Source: JOPF136 sp963773835 (GTDB lineage Bacteria; Acidobacteriota; Terriglobia; Acidiferrales; UBA7541). From it: a stretch of DNA of 64,000 bases. Of this stretch, positions 43,212 to 51,114 are shown piece by piece (the stretch's first letter is position 1; the number at the start of each line of letters is the position of its first letter). The notes below the pieces were generated by a model. The model worked only from the letters and a program-made list of their open reading frames with translations. It made no database searches and was not told the DNA's origin. The position numbers and the translations under genes were made by a program. The DNA is taken from positions 434,001-498,000 of the forward strand of contig CAVZCQ010000002.1 of the NCBI GenBank assembly GCA_963773835.1, read 5' to 3'.

Positions 43212-44867
43212 TCAGTGCACGAAGGTCAAACCCGACGGTATGTATTGCGGGAAAACGTGGGCGTAGCAGAACACGATGATTCCCACGATGGCCGCAAGCG
43301 CCACCGAATGCCAGAACACGTACCGGAAAATGTTCCCTTCGTTCCCCACCTGGTTCGTCGCCGCCGTGGCGATGACGATCGACTGCGCGTCGATCATTTT
43401 CCCCATCACTCCGCCGGCGCTGTTCGCCGCGCACATCAGGATCGGGCTCAGCTTCAATTGCTCCGCGGTGATGCGCTGCAATCCCCCGAACAGCACGTTC
43501 GACGACGTGTCGCTCCCCGTCAGCGCCACCCCCAGCCACCCGATGTACGCTCCGAAGAACGGGAATAAGCTTCCTGTTCGCGTGAACGCGAGTCCTAAGA
43601 CCGCATCCATCCCCGAATATCGTGTGATAAAGCCGAGGCCTAACATGCACGTCATCGCGATGATCGCGAATCGCAGCCGGTACAGCGTATGCCGGAACAC
43701 CTTCGTCATCGTCCCAAGGCTCACCCCCACGATCAGCCCCGAAAAGATTGCCGCCAGGAAGCATCCCGTACCCGTTGCCGTCAGCCAGTTGAAATCGAAT
43801 TTCGCGTTCTCCGGCGTCGGTTTCGCCACTACGGGCACGTTGCGGCTCACCGTGCGGTGCAGGAACGGGACTTCCCACCCGCCTTTGCTGAAGTTGGGCG
43901 TCGTGGCCGCGTTCATCGACTTCTTCACGCTGGGCAGGCCCCACGCCACCACGAACACCGTGAGCACGATGAAGGGCAACCAGGCCTTCGCCACCTGCCC
44001 GGCCGTGTAGGTGTGCGGGGGCGTCTCCGGCTCATCCGGGAATCGCCAGATCTTTTTCGGCTTCCAGAACCGCAGGAAGACCAGTGTGCAGATCATGGAC
44101 ACTGCGCCCGACGCGATGTCCACCAGGTTGCTGTCCATGTGATTGGACCAGAACCACTGCGTCGCGGCGAACGAGCTGCCTACCACCAGGATCGCCGGAA
44201 ACACTTCGAACGTGTCTTCCCAGTTCACCATCGCACGCACCAGCCAGAACGGCACAATCACCGACAGAAACGGAAGGATTCGCCCGATCATCGCGTTCAG
44301 GTCCGACTCGTTGAGCGCCGTCACCGCAGCCAGCGCGTGCACCGGCGTCCCAATCGCGCCCCAGGCCACCGGAGCCGTGTTGGCGATCAGGTTCAGCGCG
44401 GCGGCCTGGAACGGCCGGAACCCCAGCCCGATCATGAAGGCCCCTGCGATCGCCACCGGCGTCCCGAACCCCGCCGCCCCTTCAATCAGCGCCCCGAAGC
44501 AGAACGCCACCAGAAGCAACTGCAGCCGCCGGTCCGAAGTGATCCCCGCCACAGAGTGTTTCACGATTTCGAACTGCCCGGTCTCCACCGACAGGTCGTA
44601 GAGATACACCGCCGCGATCACAATCCACACGATCTTCAAGAGGCCAAACGCCATCCCGTACACGAAGCTCGACCCTGCCAGTTGCCACGGCATCCCGAAC
44701 GCCAGGATGGCCACCACGATGGCCGTCGCGGCTCCGGCAATCGCGCACAGGTGCGCCTTCACCCGCAGCCCGGCCAAAAGTCCCAGAAGGACGAGTACGG
44801 GCAGCGCCGCAACCAATGTGGACAGTATCCAATTATTGAAGGGGTCGTAGACTTGCGTCCAAGTCAT
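43212..44867 (-). CDS. lldP: L-lactate / glycolate permease (LctP family)
   Basis: A 551-residue inner-membrane carrier with about 13 helices. IEGAAGFGTPVAIAGAFMIGLGF, APVAWGAIGTPVHALA, GWLGVALTGSDTSSNVLFGGLQ and ANSAGGVMGKMIDAQSIVIATAAT are LctP signatures. Proton-coupled import of L-lactate, D-lactate and glycolate is known for the family. It heads the operon with glcDEF, which favours glycolate or lactate as growth substrates. A 14-bp palindrome lies 50 bases before its start. Confidence 0.92.
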   Translation of the reverse strand: MTWTQVYDPFNNWILSTLVAALPVLVLLGLLAGLRVKAHLCAIAGAATAIVVAILAFGMPWQLAGSSFVYGMAFGLLKIVWIVIAAVYLYDLSVETGQFEIVKHSVAGITSDRRLQLLLVAFCFGALIEGAAGFGTPVAIAGAFMIGLGFRPFQAAALNLIANTAPVAWGAIGTPVHALAAVTALNESDLNAMIGRILPFLSVIVPFWLVRAMVNWEDTFEVFPAILVVGSSFAATQWFWSNHMDSNLVDIASGAVSMICTLVFLRFWKPKKIWRFPDEPETPPHTYTAGQVAKAWLPFIVLTVFVVAWGLPSVKKSMNAATTPNFSKGGWEVPFLHRTVSRNVPVVAKPTPENAKFDFNWLTATGTGCFLAAIFSGLIVGVSLGTMTKVFRHTLYRLRFAIIAMTCMLGLGFITRYSGMDAVLGLAFTRTGSLFPFFGAYIGWLGVALTGSDTSSNVLFGGLQRITAEQLKLSPILMCAANSAGGVMGKMIDAQSIVIATAATNQVGNEGNIFRYVFWHSVALAAIVGIIVFCYAHVFPQYIPSGLTFVH

Positions 44868-44916
44868 TTGGTTCTCCCGGACTCGTTCTGCGTGCCTTGT
44901 TGGTGGCGTGATATAT

Positions 44917-44930
44917 GCTGCCGCGGCAGC
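44917..44930. promoter_or_regulatory. Perfect palindrome upstream of lldP (possible operator)
   Basis: GCTGCCGCGGCAGC, 50-63 bases before the lldP ATG on its upstream side, next to the patch ATATATG. The position suits repressor binding near a promoter. No regulator gene is adjacent. Confidence 0.35.
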
Positions 44931-44984
44931 AAAGTCAAGCAGTTACACCGCCTCCAAAGGCTCGAAGCGAGCGGTCGAATGCCA

Positions 44985-46409
44985 CTACACGTACACGGCC
45001 CGCGCTGCAGCCTGCAATTCCTTCCATAGCGCCTCCACGTGCCGTCGCTCCGTCGTCTCGGCGCCTATGGACACGCGAATAATCTGTTTCCCTTTCAGCA
45101 GCGACGGCGTCAGGTATGCCCGCCCGCCGCGATTGATCCTCTCCGCGATGCGCAGATTGTGCGCGTCGAGCTCTTTTCCCTCCGCAGCGCCCGCCGGCAC
45201 ATGCCGGATGCACAGCGTCTGCAAGTGCACGGGCGCGAGACGCTCCCAGCCCGGCGCCGCATCCACCGCCGCCTTCAGCCATTGCGCATTTTGCAAATCC
45301 CTTCGCAGCCGCGCCTGCAACCCCTCCACTCCCTGCTCGCGCAGCAGGAACCACAGCTTCAGCGCGCGGAATCGGCGTCCCATCGGAAGCCCCCAGTCGC
45401 GGAAGTTTTTCACCTCCGTGTCGTGCTCCGTGCGCAAGTACGCGGGATTGGTGGACATGGTGCCGACCAGGTGCTGCGGGTCTTGCACGAAATAAGCGCT
45501 GAAGTCGCATCCCGTCCCCAGCCATTTGTGCGGGTTCAGCACCACCGAGTCCGCACCCTCGATCCCCTGCCACATCCACCGGCACTCCGGCAGGATCATG
45601 GCGTCGCCGGCCATGGCTGCGTCCACGTGCAGCCACGCGCCCCACAGTTTCGCGAGCATGGCCATGTCCGCCACAGGGTCCAGCGCCGTGCTGTTCGTCG
45701 TCCCCGTCGTCGCCACCACCGCGCACGGCCGCTTCCCGCGCGCGTCGTCGTCCTGCATCGCAATTTCCAGCTCTTTCGCAATCAGCGCATGATTCTCATC
45801 GGTCGGAATCAGCCGCAGGTTGTCTTTTCCGAATCCGGCCAGCCGCGCCGCTTTCCACACCGAGCTGTGGCTCTCTTCCGACGCGTACACCACCAGCCCT
45901 TTCTCCTCCGACTGCAACCCTCCGCGGTTCTGGCTGAAGTTCGTGCTCCGCTCGCGCGCACACAGCAGCGCCACCAGCGTGGCCGTGGAAGCGAATCCCT
46001 GGATCACCCCGGTAAATTGTCGCGAGAGCCCCACCATCTGCCGCAGCCAATCCATCACCGCCTCTTCGAGCTCCGTCGCGGCCGGACTCGTCTGCCAGCT
46101 CATGCACTGCGCCCCCAGCCCGGCGGCGGTCAGATCCGCCAGCACGGAAGCAAAGCTCGTGTTCGATGGGAAGTAGGCGAAGAACCCGGGATGGTTCCAG
46201 TGCGTAATGCCCGGCAGAATCAAGCGCTCCAGGTCAGCCAGCACCGCATCGAGCGGCGCGCCGCGCTCCGGTGGTGCCGCCGGAATCTGCGCCCGGATGG
46301 CCCCCGGCGACACCGGACTCATCACCGGCAAGCGTTCAATTCCCGCGCGATACTCGGCAATCCAGTCCACCAGCGCGTGTCCCGTCCGGCGAAATTCTTC
46401 GGGCGTCAT
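44985..46409 (-). CDS. PLP-dependent aromatic-L-amino-acid decarboxylase family
   Basis: A 474-residue group II decarboxylase. THWNHPGFFAYFPSNTSFASVLADLT, the cofactor-stacking His region YASEESHSSVWKAARLAG, WLHVDAAMAGDAM (Asp for pyridine N) and the Schiff-base Lys in VLNPHKWLGTGCDFS (about 297) are intact. Bacterial members decarboxylate tryptophan, tyrosine or DOPA, and some act as phenylacetaldehyde synthases. It ends 117 bases before lldP and shares its strand, but no functional tie to it is evident. Confidence 0.87.
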   Translation of the reverse strand: MTPEEFRRTGHALVDWIAEYRAGIERLPVMSPVSPGAIRAQIPAAPPERGAPLDAVLADLERLILPGITHWNHPGFFAYFPSNTSFASVLADLTAAGLGAQCMSWQTSPAATELEEAVMDWLRQMVGLSRQFTGVIQGFASTATLVALLCARERSTNFSQNRGGLQSEEKGLVVYASEESHSSVWKAARLAGFGKDNLRLIPTDENHALIAKELEIAMQDDDARGKRPCAVVATTGTTNSTALDPVADMAMLAKLWGAWLHVDAAMAGDAMILPECRWMWQGIEGADSVVLNPHKWLGTGCDFSAYFVQDPQHLVGTMSTNPAYLRTEHDTEVKNFRDWGLPMGRRFRALKLWFLLREQGVEGLQARLRRDLQNAQWLKAAVDAAPGWERLAPVHLQTLCIRHVPAGAAEGKELDAHNLRIAERINRGGRAYLTPSLLKGKQIIRVSIGAETTERRHVEALWKELQAAARAVYV

Positions 46410-46537
46410 GACCGGTTCCTCCGCGCAGAATCATACGGCAAACAGACGCCCGGGAGCGTTCCGTTCCGCATCGAGCCTCGCGTCCTCGCCGAACCCAACT
46501 GGGCCGCCAGTCCTCACCCTCTCTGCGTGAGTGGCTC

Positions 46538-46573
46538 TTGACAAAAGGCCGTGATTCAAGTACTCAATAGAGT
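46538..46573 (+). promoter_or_regulatory. Promoter/operator region of the ArsR-rhodanese operon
   Basis: A perfect TTGACA (46538-46543) is followed by an ACTC-AATA-GAGT inverted repeat (46562-46573) just before ATG 46580. The repeat would cover the -10 to start region, as expected for an ArsR-type repressor site. A TATAAT at 46576 overlaps the start codon and is not a credible -10 for it. No ribosome site is visible, so the message may be leaderless. Confidence 0.4.
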
Positions 46574-46579
46574 GTTATA

Positions 46580-47302
46580 ATGACCGAGCCGCCGGGCAAT
46601 CCAAAAAGGGAGTTCAAGGACGCTGCCTACGGGCAACTGGCCCGCATCGGCAAAGCGCTCTCCAGTCCCAAACGGCTGGAGCTGCTCGACCTGCTCTGCC
46701 AGACCGAGCGGACAGTAGAGGCGCTGGCGGAGGAAACCGCCATGAGCGTGGCGAATACCTCGCAGCACCTCCAGCTGCTCGAGGCCGCCCGGTTGGCCGA
46801 AGCGCGCAGGAACGGCCGCTTCGTCGTCTACTCGCTGGCTGATGCTCTCGTTTGCGACTTCTTCCGGGCCTTCCGGGTTTTGGGGGAGAACCGCATTGCC
46901 GAGATCGAGCAGATCCGCCGGCGGTTCCTGGAGAGACAAGGGGAACTGAGTCCCGTGGATAGGGAAACGCTCCTGAAGCGCGTCCAAGGCCACGAGGTGG
47001 TCGTCATCGACGTGCGCCCGCCGGAAGAGTACCGGGCAGGGCACATTCCCGGGGCGCTCGGGATCCCGGTGAAAGACCTGAAGCGCCGCCTGGCGGAACT
47101 GCCTCGTAGCAAAGACATCGTCGCCTATTGCCGCGGTCCCTACTGTGTGCTCGCTGTAGACGCCGTGCTCCTGCTGCGCTCCCGTGGCCTCCGCGCGTTT
47201 CGTCTGGACAGCAGCGTCCACGATTGGCGCGCCCGGGGACTTCCTCTGGTCACGGGCATGCAACCAGGTCAAAGAGGACGGATGGCAAGGAGCGCCCGAT
47301 GA
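46580..47302 (+). CDS. ArsR-family regulator fused to a rhodanese domain
   Basis: A 240-residue two-domain regulator. Residues 15-95 are an ArsR winged helix (LARIGKALSSPKRLELLDLLCQ ... MSVANTSQHLQLLEAARLAEARRNGR); residues 125-225 are a rhodanese with VVVIDVRPPEEYRAGHIPGA and the active-site loop YCRGPYCVLA (about 190). The rhodanese Cys can carry a persulfide, so the protein probably senses reactive sulfur. Its stop overlaps the following MBL start by four bases (ATGA), making a sensor-detoxification operon. Confidence 0.87.
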   Translation: MTEPPGNPKREFKDAAYGQLARIGKALSSPKRLELLDLLCQTERTVEALAEETAMSVANTSQHLQLLEAARLAEARRNGRFVVYSLADALVCDFFRAFRVLGENRIAEIEQIRRRFLERQGELSPVDRETLLKRVQGHEVVVIDVRPPEEYRAGHIPGALGIPVKDLKRRLAELPRSKDIVAYCRGPYCVLAVDAVLLLRSRGLRAFRLDSSVHDWRARGLPLVTGMQPGQRGRMARSAR

Positions 47303-48036
47303 TTCTCCGCCAACTGCTCTGCCGGGACCCGGTCGTTGCCGCCGCCTACGTTTTCGGCTGAGGCGGAAAAGGCCTGGGCGCCGTGTGCGACCCCGTGGGC
47401 GATCCTTCCTCCTACCTGCAGGTAGCCGAAGAGAACGGCATGCAAGTCCGCTTCGTCATCGACACCCACGTTCATGCCGACCATATCTCCTGCGGCCGCA
47501 AGCTGGCGGACCTCGCGGGAGCCCGCTACGTGCTGCACGCCAGTGCCGGCGCGCGGTTCCAGTTCTTGCCGGTGAAGGAAGGCGACGTGCTCGATCTCGG
47601 AAACGTGCAGATTCAAGCGCTGCACACCCCCGGCCATACTCCGGAACACATCGCGCTGCTCGTCACGGACAACACCCGCGGCCCGGAGCCCTGGTTCCTG
47701 TTAAGTGGACACACGCTCATGGTTGGGGACCTGGGCCGGACGGAACTTGTGTCCAATGCGGAAGAGGGCGCGCGCGCACTCTTCGAGACCACTCGGAAGC
47801 TGAAAAAGCTTTCCGACCACATTGAGATTCTTCCGGGGGCATTTTCGGGCTCGGTGTGCGGCCGCTCACTGAGCGGGAAGCCCATGTCCACGATCGGTTT
47901 CGAGCGGAGGTTCAACCGGGCATTCCAGATCGACGACCGGGACGAATTCGTCCGCTTCATGCTGCAAAACATTCCCACGCCCCCGGCCAATGCGGAGAAG
48001 CTCCGGGCCGTCAACCTCGGATTCGAAGAGAGCTGA
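47299..48036 (+). CDS. MBL-fold persulfide-dioxygenase-like hydrolase with an in-frame UGA at codon 21 (candidate selenocysteine)
   Basis: The frame opens at ATG 47299 (MILRQLLCRDPVVAAAYVFG), meets TGA at 47359-47361, and continues GGKGLGAVCDPVGDPSSYLQ to the stop at 48036. Both sides are good MBL sequence, and the first strand is needed for the fold. Metal ligands THVHADH, HTPGHTPEH and GDLGR follow, with LPGAFSGSVCGRSLSGKPMSTIG near the end, as in ETHE1-type enzymes that oxidise persulfide to sulfite. The UGA falls where I recall Cys in relatives (FGCGGKG). A SECIS-like stem lies at the right distance. Alternatives: a nonsense mutation, a sequencing error, or restart at GTG 47383 without the first strands. 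Confidence 0.7.
47376..47393 (+). promoter_or_regulatory. Bacterial SECIS-like hairpin downstream of the in-frame UGA
   Basis: GGG-CGC pairs with GCG-CCC around loop CGUGU (47382-47386), with a single bulged A at 47390. The loop begins 20 bases after the UGA and has G in its first two positions, as bacterial SECIS models ask. In GC-rich DNA such stems occur by chance, so this alone proves nothing. Confidence 0.4.
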
Positions 48037-48100
48037 GGCCCGCGCGGCGTTCGCGGAATTCCGCCCCGCAGGGGCCGAAGCAGACGCAGGAACTTTCTTT

Positions 48101-49390
48101 ATGGACACGCCAAACGAGCCGCCCCGCCTCGGCCTGCGCGAGAACCTCGGACAGTTCTCCCTCCTCGTCCTCATCAACGTCTTCGTCGGGATGATGGTGG
48201 GGCTCGAGCGGACGGTCGTGCCGCTGATTGGAGAAAAGGAGTTCGGCCTGGTTTCCAAGACGGCCATCGTTTCCTTCATCGTGAGCTTCGGCGTCACCAA
48301 GGCCATCTGCAACTTGTTCGCCGCGCACGCTTCGGAATCTCTCGGCCGCAAGAAAGTGCTCGTGGCCGGCTGGCTTGTCGGCCTTCCGGTTCCTTTCATC
48401 ATCATCTTCGCCAACCATTGGTTTTGGTTCGATGTCGCCAACGTCCTTCTCGGCGTCAATCAGGCGCTTTGCTGGTCCATGACTGTCATCATGAAAGTGG
48501 ATCTGGTGGGGCCAAAACGAAGGGGCTTCGCGCTGGGGATGAACGAGTTTGCCGGATACCTCGCCGTCGGATTTACGGCCTGGATCACAGGTTACATCGC
48601 ATCCGTTTATTCGCTGCGCCCGCAGCCGTTCTACTTGGGAATCGGCGTGGCCATCGCTGGCCTGTTGCTTTCCTCCTTCTTCGCCAAGGAGACCATTCAC
48701 CATACAAAGCTGGAAGCAAAGCTGCATCATCCGGCTTCTGACACCGCCTCGATCGACGGCAAGGGAACCGCCCCGCCTGCGCGTCCCTCCCTGTCGGAGA
48801 TATTCGCTCTGGCGTCTTGGAAAGACCGCCACCTGTTCTCTTGTTGCCAGGCGGGGCTAGTGAACAACCTCAACGACGGCATGTCTTGGGGAATCTATCC
48901 GCTGTTTTTCGCCAGTTTCGGCCTGGGGGTTGCCGCCATCGGTACCATTAAAGCCGTCTATCCTGCCACCTGGGGAATCTTTCAGCTATTCACAGGGCAT
49001 ATCAGCGATCACTGGGGACGGAAGTGGCTGATCGCCGGGGGCATGGCCGTGCAGGCCGGAGGCATTTGGCTGACGGTCGAGGTCCCGGCCTACCCCGCCT
49101 GGATAGGCGGGGCGCTGTTGCAAGGGTTGGGCACGGCGATGGTTTACCCGGTGCTGCTGGCGGCCATCAGCGATGTCGCGCACCCGGAATGGCGGGCCAC
49201 CACGATGGGTGTCTATCGCTTCTGGCGCGACCTGGGATATGCGATTGGCGCGCTGATTTCGGGCATCATCGCCGACCTGCTGGGAATGCGGGTCGCCATT
49301 CAGGTGGTTGCGGCGCTCACATTGATTTCCGGCCTGCAGGTCGCCATCAGGATGCGCGAGACGCTCGCGACCCACGGGGCGAAGAAGTAG
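48101..49390 (+). CDS. MFS transporter of the sulfur operon
   Basis: A 429-residue, 12-helix carrier. FSLLVLINVFVGMMVGLERTVVPLIGEKEFG begins helix 1, SESLGRKKVLVAGW is the loop 2-3 signature, and GHISDHWGRKWLIAGGM its repeat in the second half. ATG 48101 is preferred; an open frame extends 37 codons upstream into the MBL gene. The 64-base gap after the MBL gene and the same strand suggest one operon, so export of sulfite, thiosulfate or another sulfur product is plausible but unproven. Confidence 0.85.
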   Translation: MDTPNEPPRLGLRENLGQFSLLVLINVFVGMMVGLERTVVPLIGEKEFGLVSKTAIVSFIVSFGVTKAICNLFAAHASESLGRKKVLVAGWLVGLPVPFIIIFANHWFWFDVANVLLGVNQALCWSMTVIMKVDLVGPKRRGFALGMNEFAGYLAVGFTAWITGYIASVYSLRPQPFYLGIGVAIAGLLLSSFFAKETIHHTKLEAKLHHPASDTASIDGKGTAPPARPSLSEIFALASWKDRHLFSCCQAGLVNNLNDGMSWGIYPLFFASFGLGVAAIGTIKAVYPATWGIFQLFTGHISDHWGRKWLIAGGMAVQAGGIWLTVEVPAYPAWIGGALLQGLGTAMVYPVLLAAISDVAHPEWRATTMGVYRFWRDLGYAIGALISGIIADLLGMRVAIQVVAALTLISGLQVAIRMRETLATHGAKK

Positions 49391-49540
49391 GATGGCCAGA
49401 GGCTGCGGAGGATCACGGTAAGTCTGAATTGAGGAAATTGATCCTGGCGCACTGCGCGCGGCGGGCGCCTCTCCCAGAACCCTCGTTCTGAATCGGATCA
49501 AAGAAGTGGGAAAACGGCGACGGCGGAAAGCAGGCTGGCG

Positions 49541-50905
49541 CTACCGAATCAGCGAGCCCACTTTTCTCATCTGGTTGGCAAACGCTCCGGGCTCAAAGTA
49601 CGAAGGATTCTCCAACTGTTGGAACAGCACGTTGATCGCCGCGCGCACTTCCGCCGCGTTGCCGGGATTCGCTTCCTTGCTATACGCGATAAACAGCGAA
49701 TCAAGAGCCATGGCCGCCTGCTCCGCGCACCGCTCGCCGGAATAGGCAATGTTTTCGCCATCGCCCGCGATCGAAGCCATCGCCCGCTTGGCCAGCCCCG
49801 CGTCATACGTCGACGCTTCCAGTTTTTCCGCAAAATGCTGCGCCACCGGCGCTGCCGCCGCTGCGTCGGCCACCACCGCGTCGCGGTCCGGGTTCAGTTT
49901 GTTCATCTCTGCCTGAACCTTCGCCATCTTCGTCGCCAGATCCTGTGCCGCCGCAGCATCCACCGCGCCGGCCAGGTGCATGAACACGATGTACCGCGAA
50001 GCGTTCCACGGCGGATCTCCCGCCCGCCGCGCCGGGTACCCATGCTCCTGCCGCCAGCTCTGCGCGGCGGGCCCCAGCGCGTGGTGGCAGGCAAAGCAAT
50101 CCAGCTCCGAATACTCCGGCCAGATTTTCCCTTTCGCGCGCCACGAAACACGTACCAGCTCGGCCTTTAGTTGCTCGGCCTGTCCCGCGCTCCATTCCCG
50201 CATTCCCAGCCAGGCCACGTCTTCGGCCGGCTTCCCCGCCTCGCTTTCCCGCGGAACCTTCCAGTGCCGCGGCATCGCCGCAGAGAACGAATCCAGCTCG
50301 AAGTAAAGGTCCGGATGTCCGCCGGCGATCATCTCGTGGTCAACAAACTGGTCCGGCGTGCCCAGGTGGCAGGTCAGGCATTTGTCCGTGCGCTGGATCA
50401 GGCTCCGGGTGTCGATCATCCCCAGGTCCACCGATTGTTTATGTGTCCACCCGCGCGTGGTATGCCCGCCCAGCCAGCCTCCCGCCGGGCCGTGGCAGTT
50501 CTCGCACGACACCCCTTCGCTCAGCTCAAATGTCCGCGCCCGTTTTTCCGCCGGCACGGAAAGCGAATGGCACACCAGGCATTTTGGCGCCTCTTCCGCC
50601 TTCGTGTTCAATTTCAATATCCGCGCCATCCGTTCGCCCACCTGTCCGGTGAGCGCCAGGTAGGCGCGGCTGTGCTTATCCTTTACTACCCAGGTGCTGT
50701 ATTCGGTTTGCAGGATGCGGCTATTCTCACGCGGCCGGATGGCCCCGTGGCAGCTCGTCGCGCTGCACGAACCCGGCCCCGAGTATTGCCCCACGTCCTG
50801 CGCGCCAGACGCGCGAGCCTGCGGGGGAGTTCCTCCCGGACCGGCAAAAGCCGCCGGGGCGAACAGAATTAGCACAGCGATGGTCGCGGGACGCAGAGGG
50901 CGCAC
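49541..50905 (-). CDS. Pentahaem c-type cytochrome (cytochrome c554-like)
   Basis: A 454-residue exported cytochrome: signal peptide ending PAAFA (residue 21), then haem motifs CSATSCH (47, with a four-residue spacer), CLVCH (109), CENCH (134), CLTCH (176) and CFACH (270). Several other His residues could be distal ligands. The last 150 residues are helical and haem-free. It is transcribed away from the NADH-linked locus from a shared gap, with its own consensus promoter, and could be the terminal acceptor or donor of that chain. Confidence 0.85.
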   Translation of the reverse strand: MRPLRPATIAVLILFAPAAFAGPGGTPPQARASGAQDVGQYSGPGSCSATSCHGAIRPRENSRILQTEYSTWVVKDKHSRAYLALTGQVGERMARILKLNTKAEEAPKCLVCHSLSVPAEKRARTFELSEGVSCENCHGPAGGWLGGHTTRGWTHKQSVDLGMIDTRSLIQRTDKCLTCHLGTPDQFVDHEMIAGGHPDLYFELDSFSAAMPRHWKVPRESEAGKPAEDVAWLGMREWSAGQAEQLKAELVRVSWRAKGKIWPEYSELDCFACHHALGPAAQSWRQEHGYPARRAGDPPWNASRYIVFMHLAGAVDAAAAQDLATKMAKVQAEMNKLNPDRDAVVADAAAAAPVAQHFAEKLEASTYDAGLAKRAMASIAGDGENIAYSGERCAEQAAMALDSLFIAYSKEANPGNAAEVRAAINVLFQQLENPSYFEPGAFANQMRKVGSLIR

Positions 50906-50986
50906 TCGTTATTGTCCGCTACCTGGCGCCGCGGCGCCCGGAACCGGCCACCGGGCTGCTCGCACTTCCGGCATCAGGTGGCTGTG

Positions 50987-51015
50987 CTTATACCCCCTGA
51001 CCGCTCTAGTGTCAA
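50987..51015 (-). promoter_or_regulatory. Consensus sigma70 promoter of the pentahaem cytochrome gene
   Basis: On the minus strand TTGACA (51015-51010), 17 bases, TATAAG (50992-50987). The predicted leader is about 75 bases to ATG 50905. This is the best promoter match in the window. Confidence 0.7.
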
Positions 51016-51114
51016 TGGTGGACAGCAGCCGAGTTGCCGATTTTCGCCCAAGCCCGTCGCCTCCCCTTCCGCCTGGCCCGCCCTCCCCGCCTCTCGAAAT
51101 TCTCTTCTCCGCCT

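Noticed and set aside
46576..46581. Perfect TATAAT as the -10 of the ArsR-rhodanese operon
   Set aside because: It overlaps the ATG, so transcription from it would start inside the gene, and no later start codon is reasonable.
47383..48036. A shorter MBL gene starting at GTG 47383
   Set aside because: It would drop the first beta strands of the fold, has no ribosome site, and ignores the ATGA coupling at 47299. Kept only as an alternative explanation.
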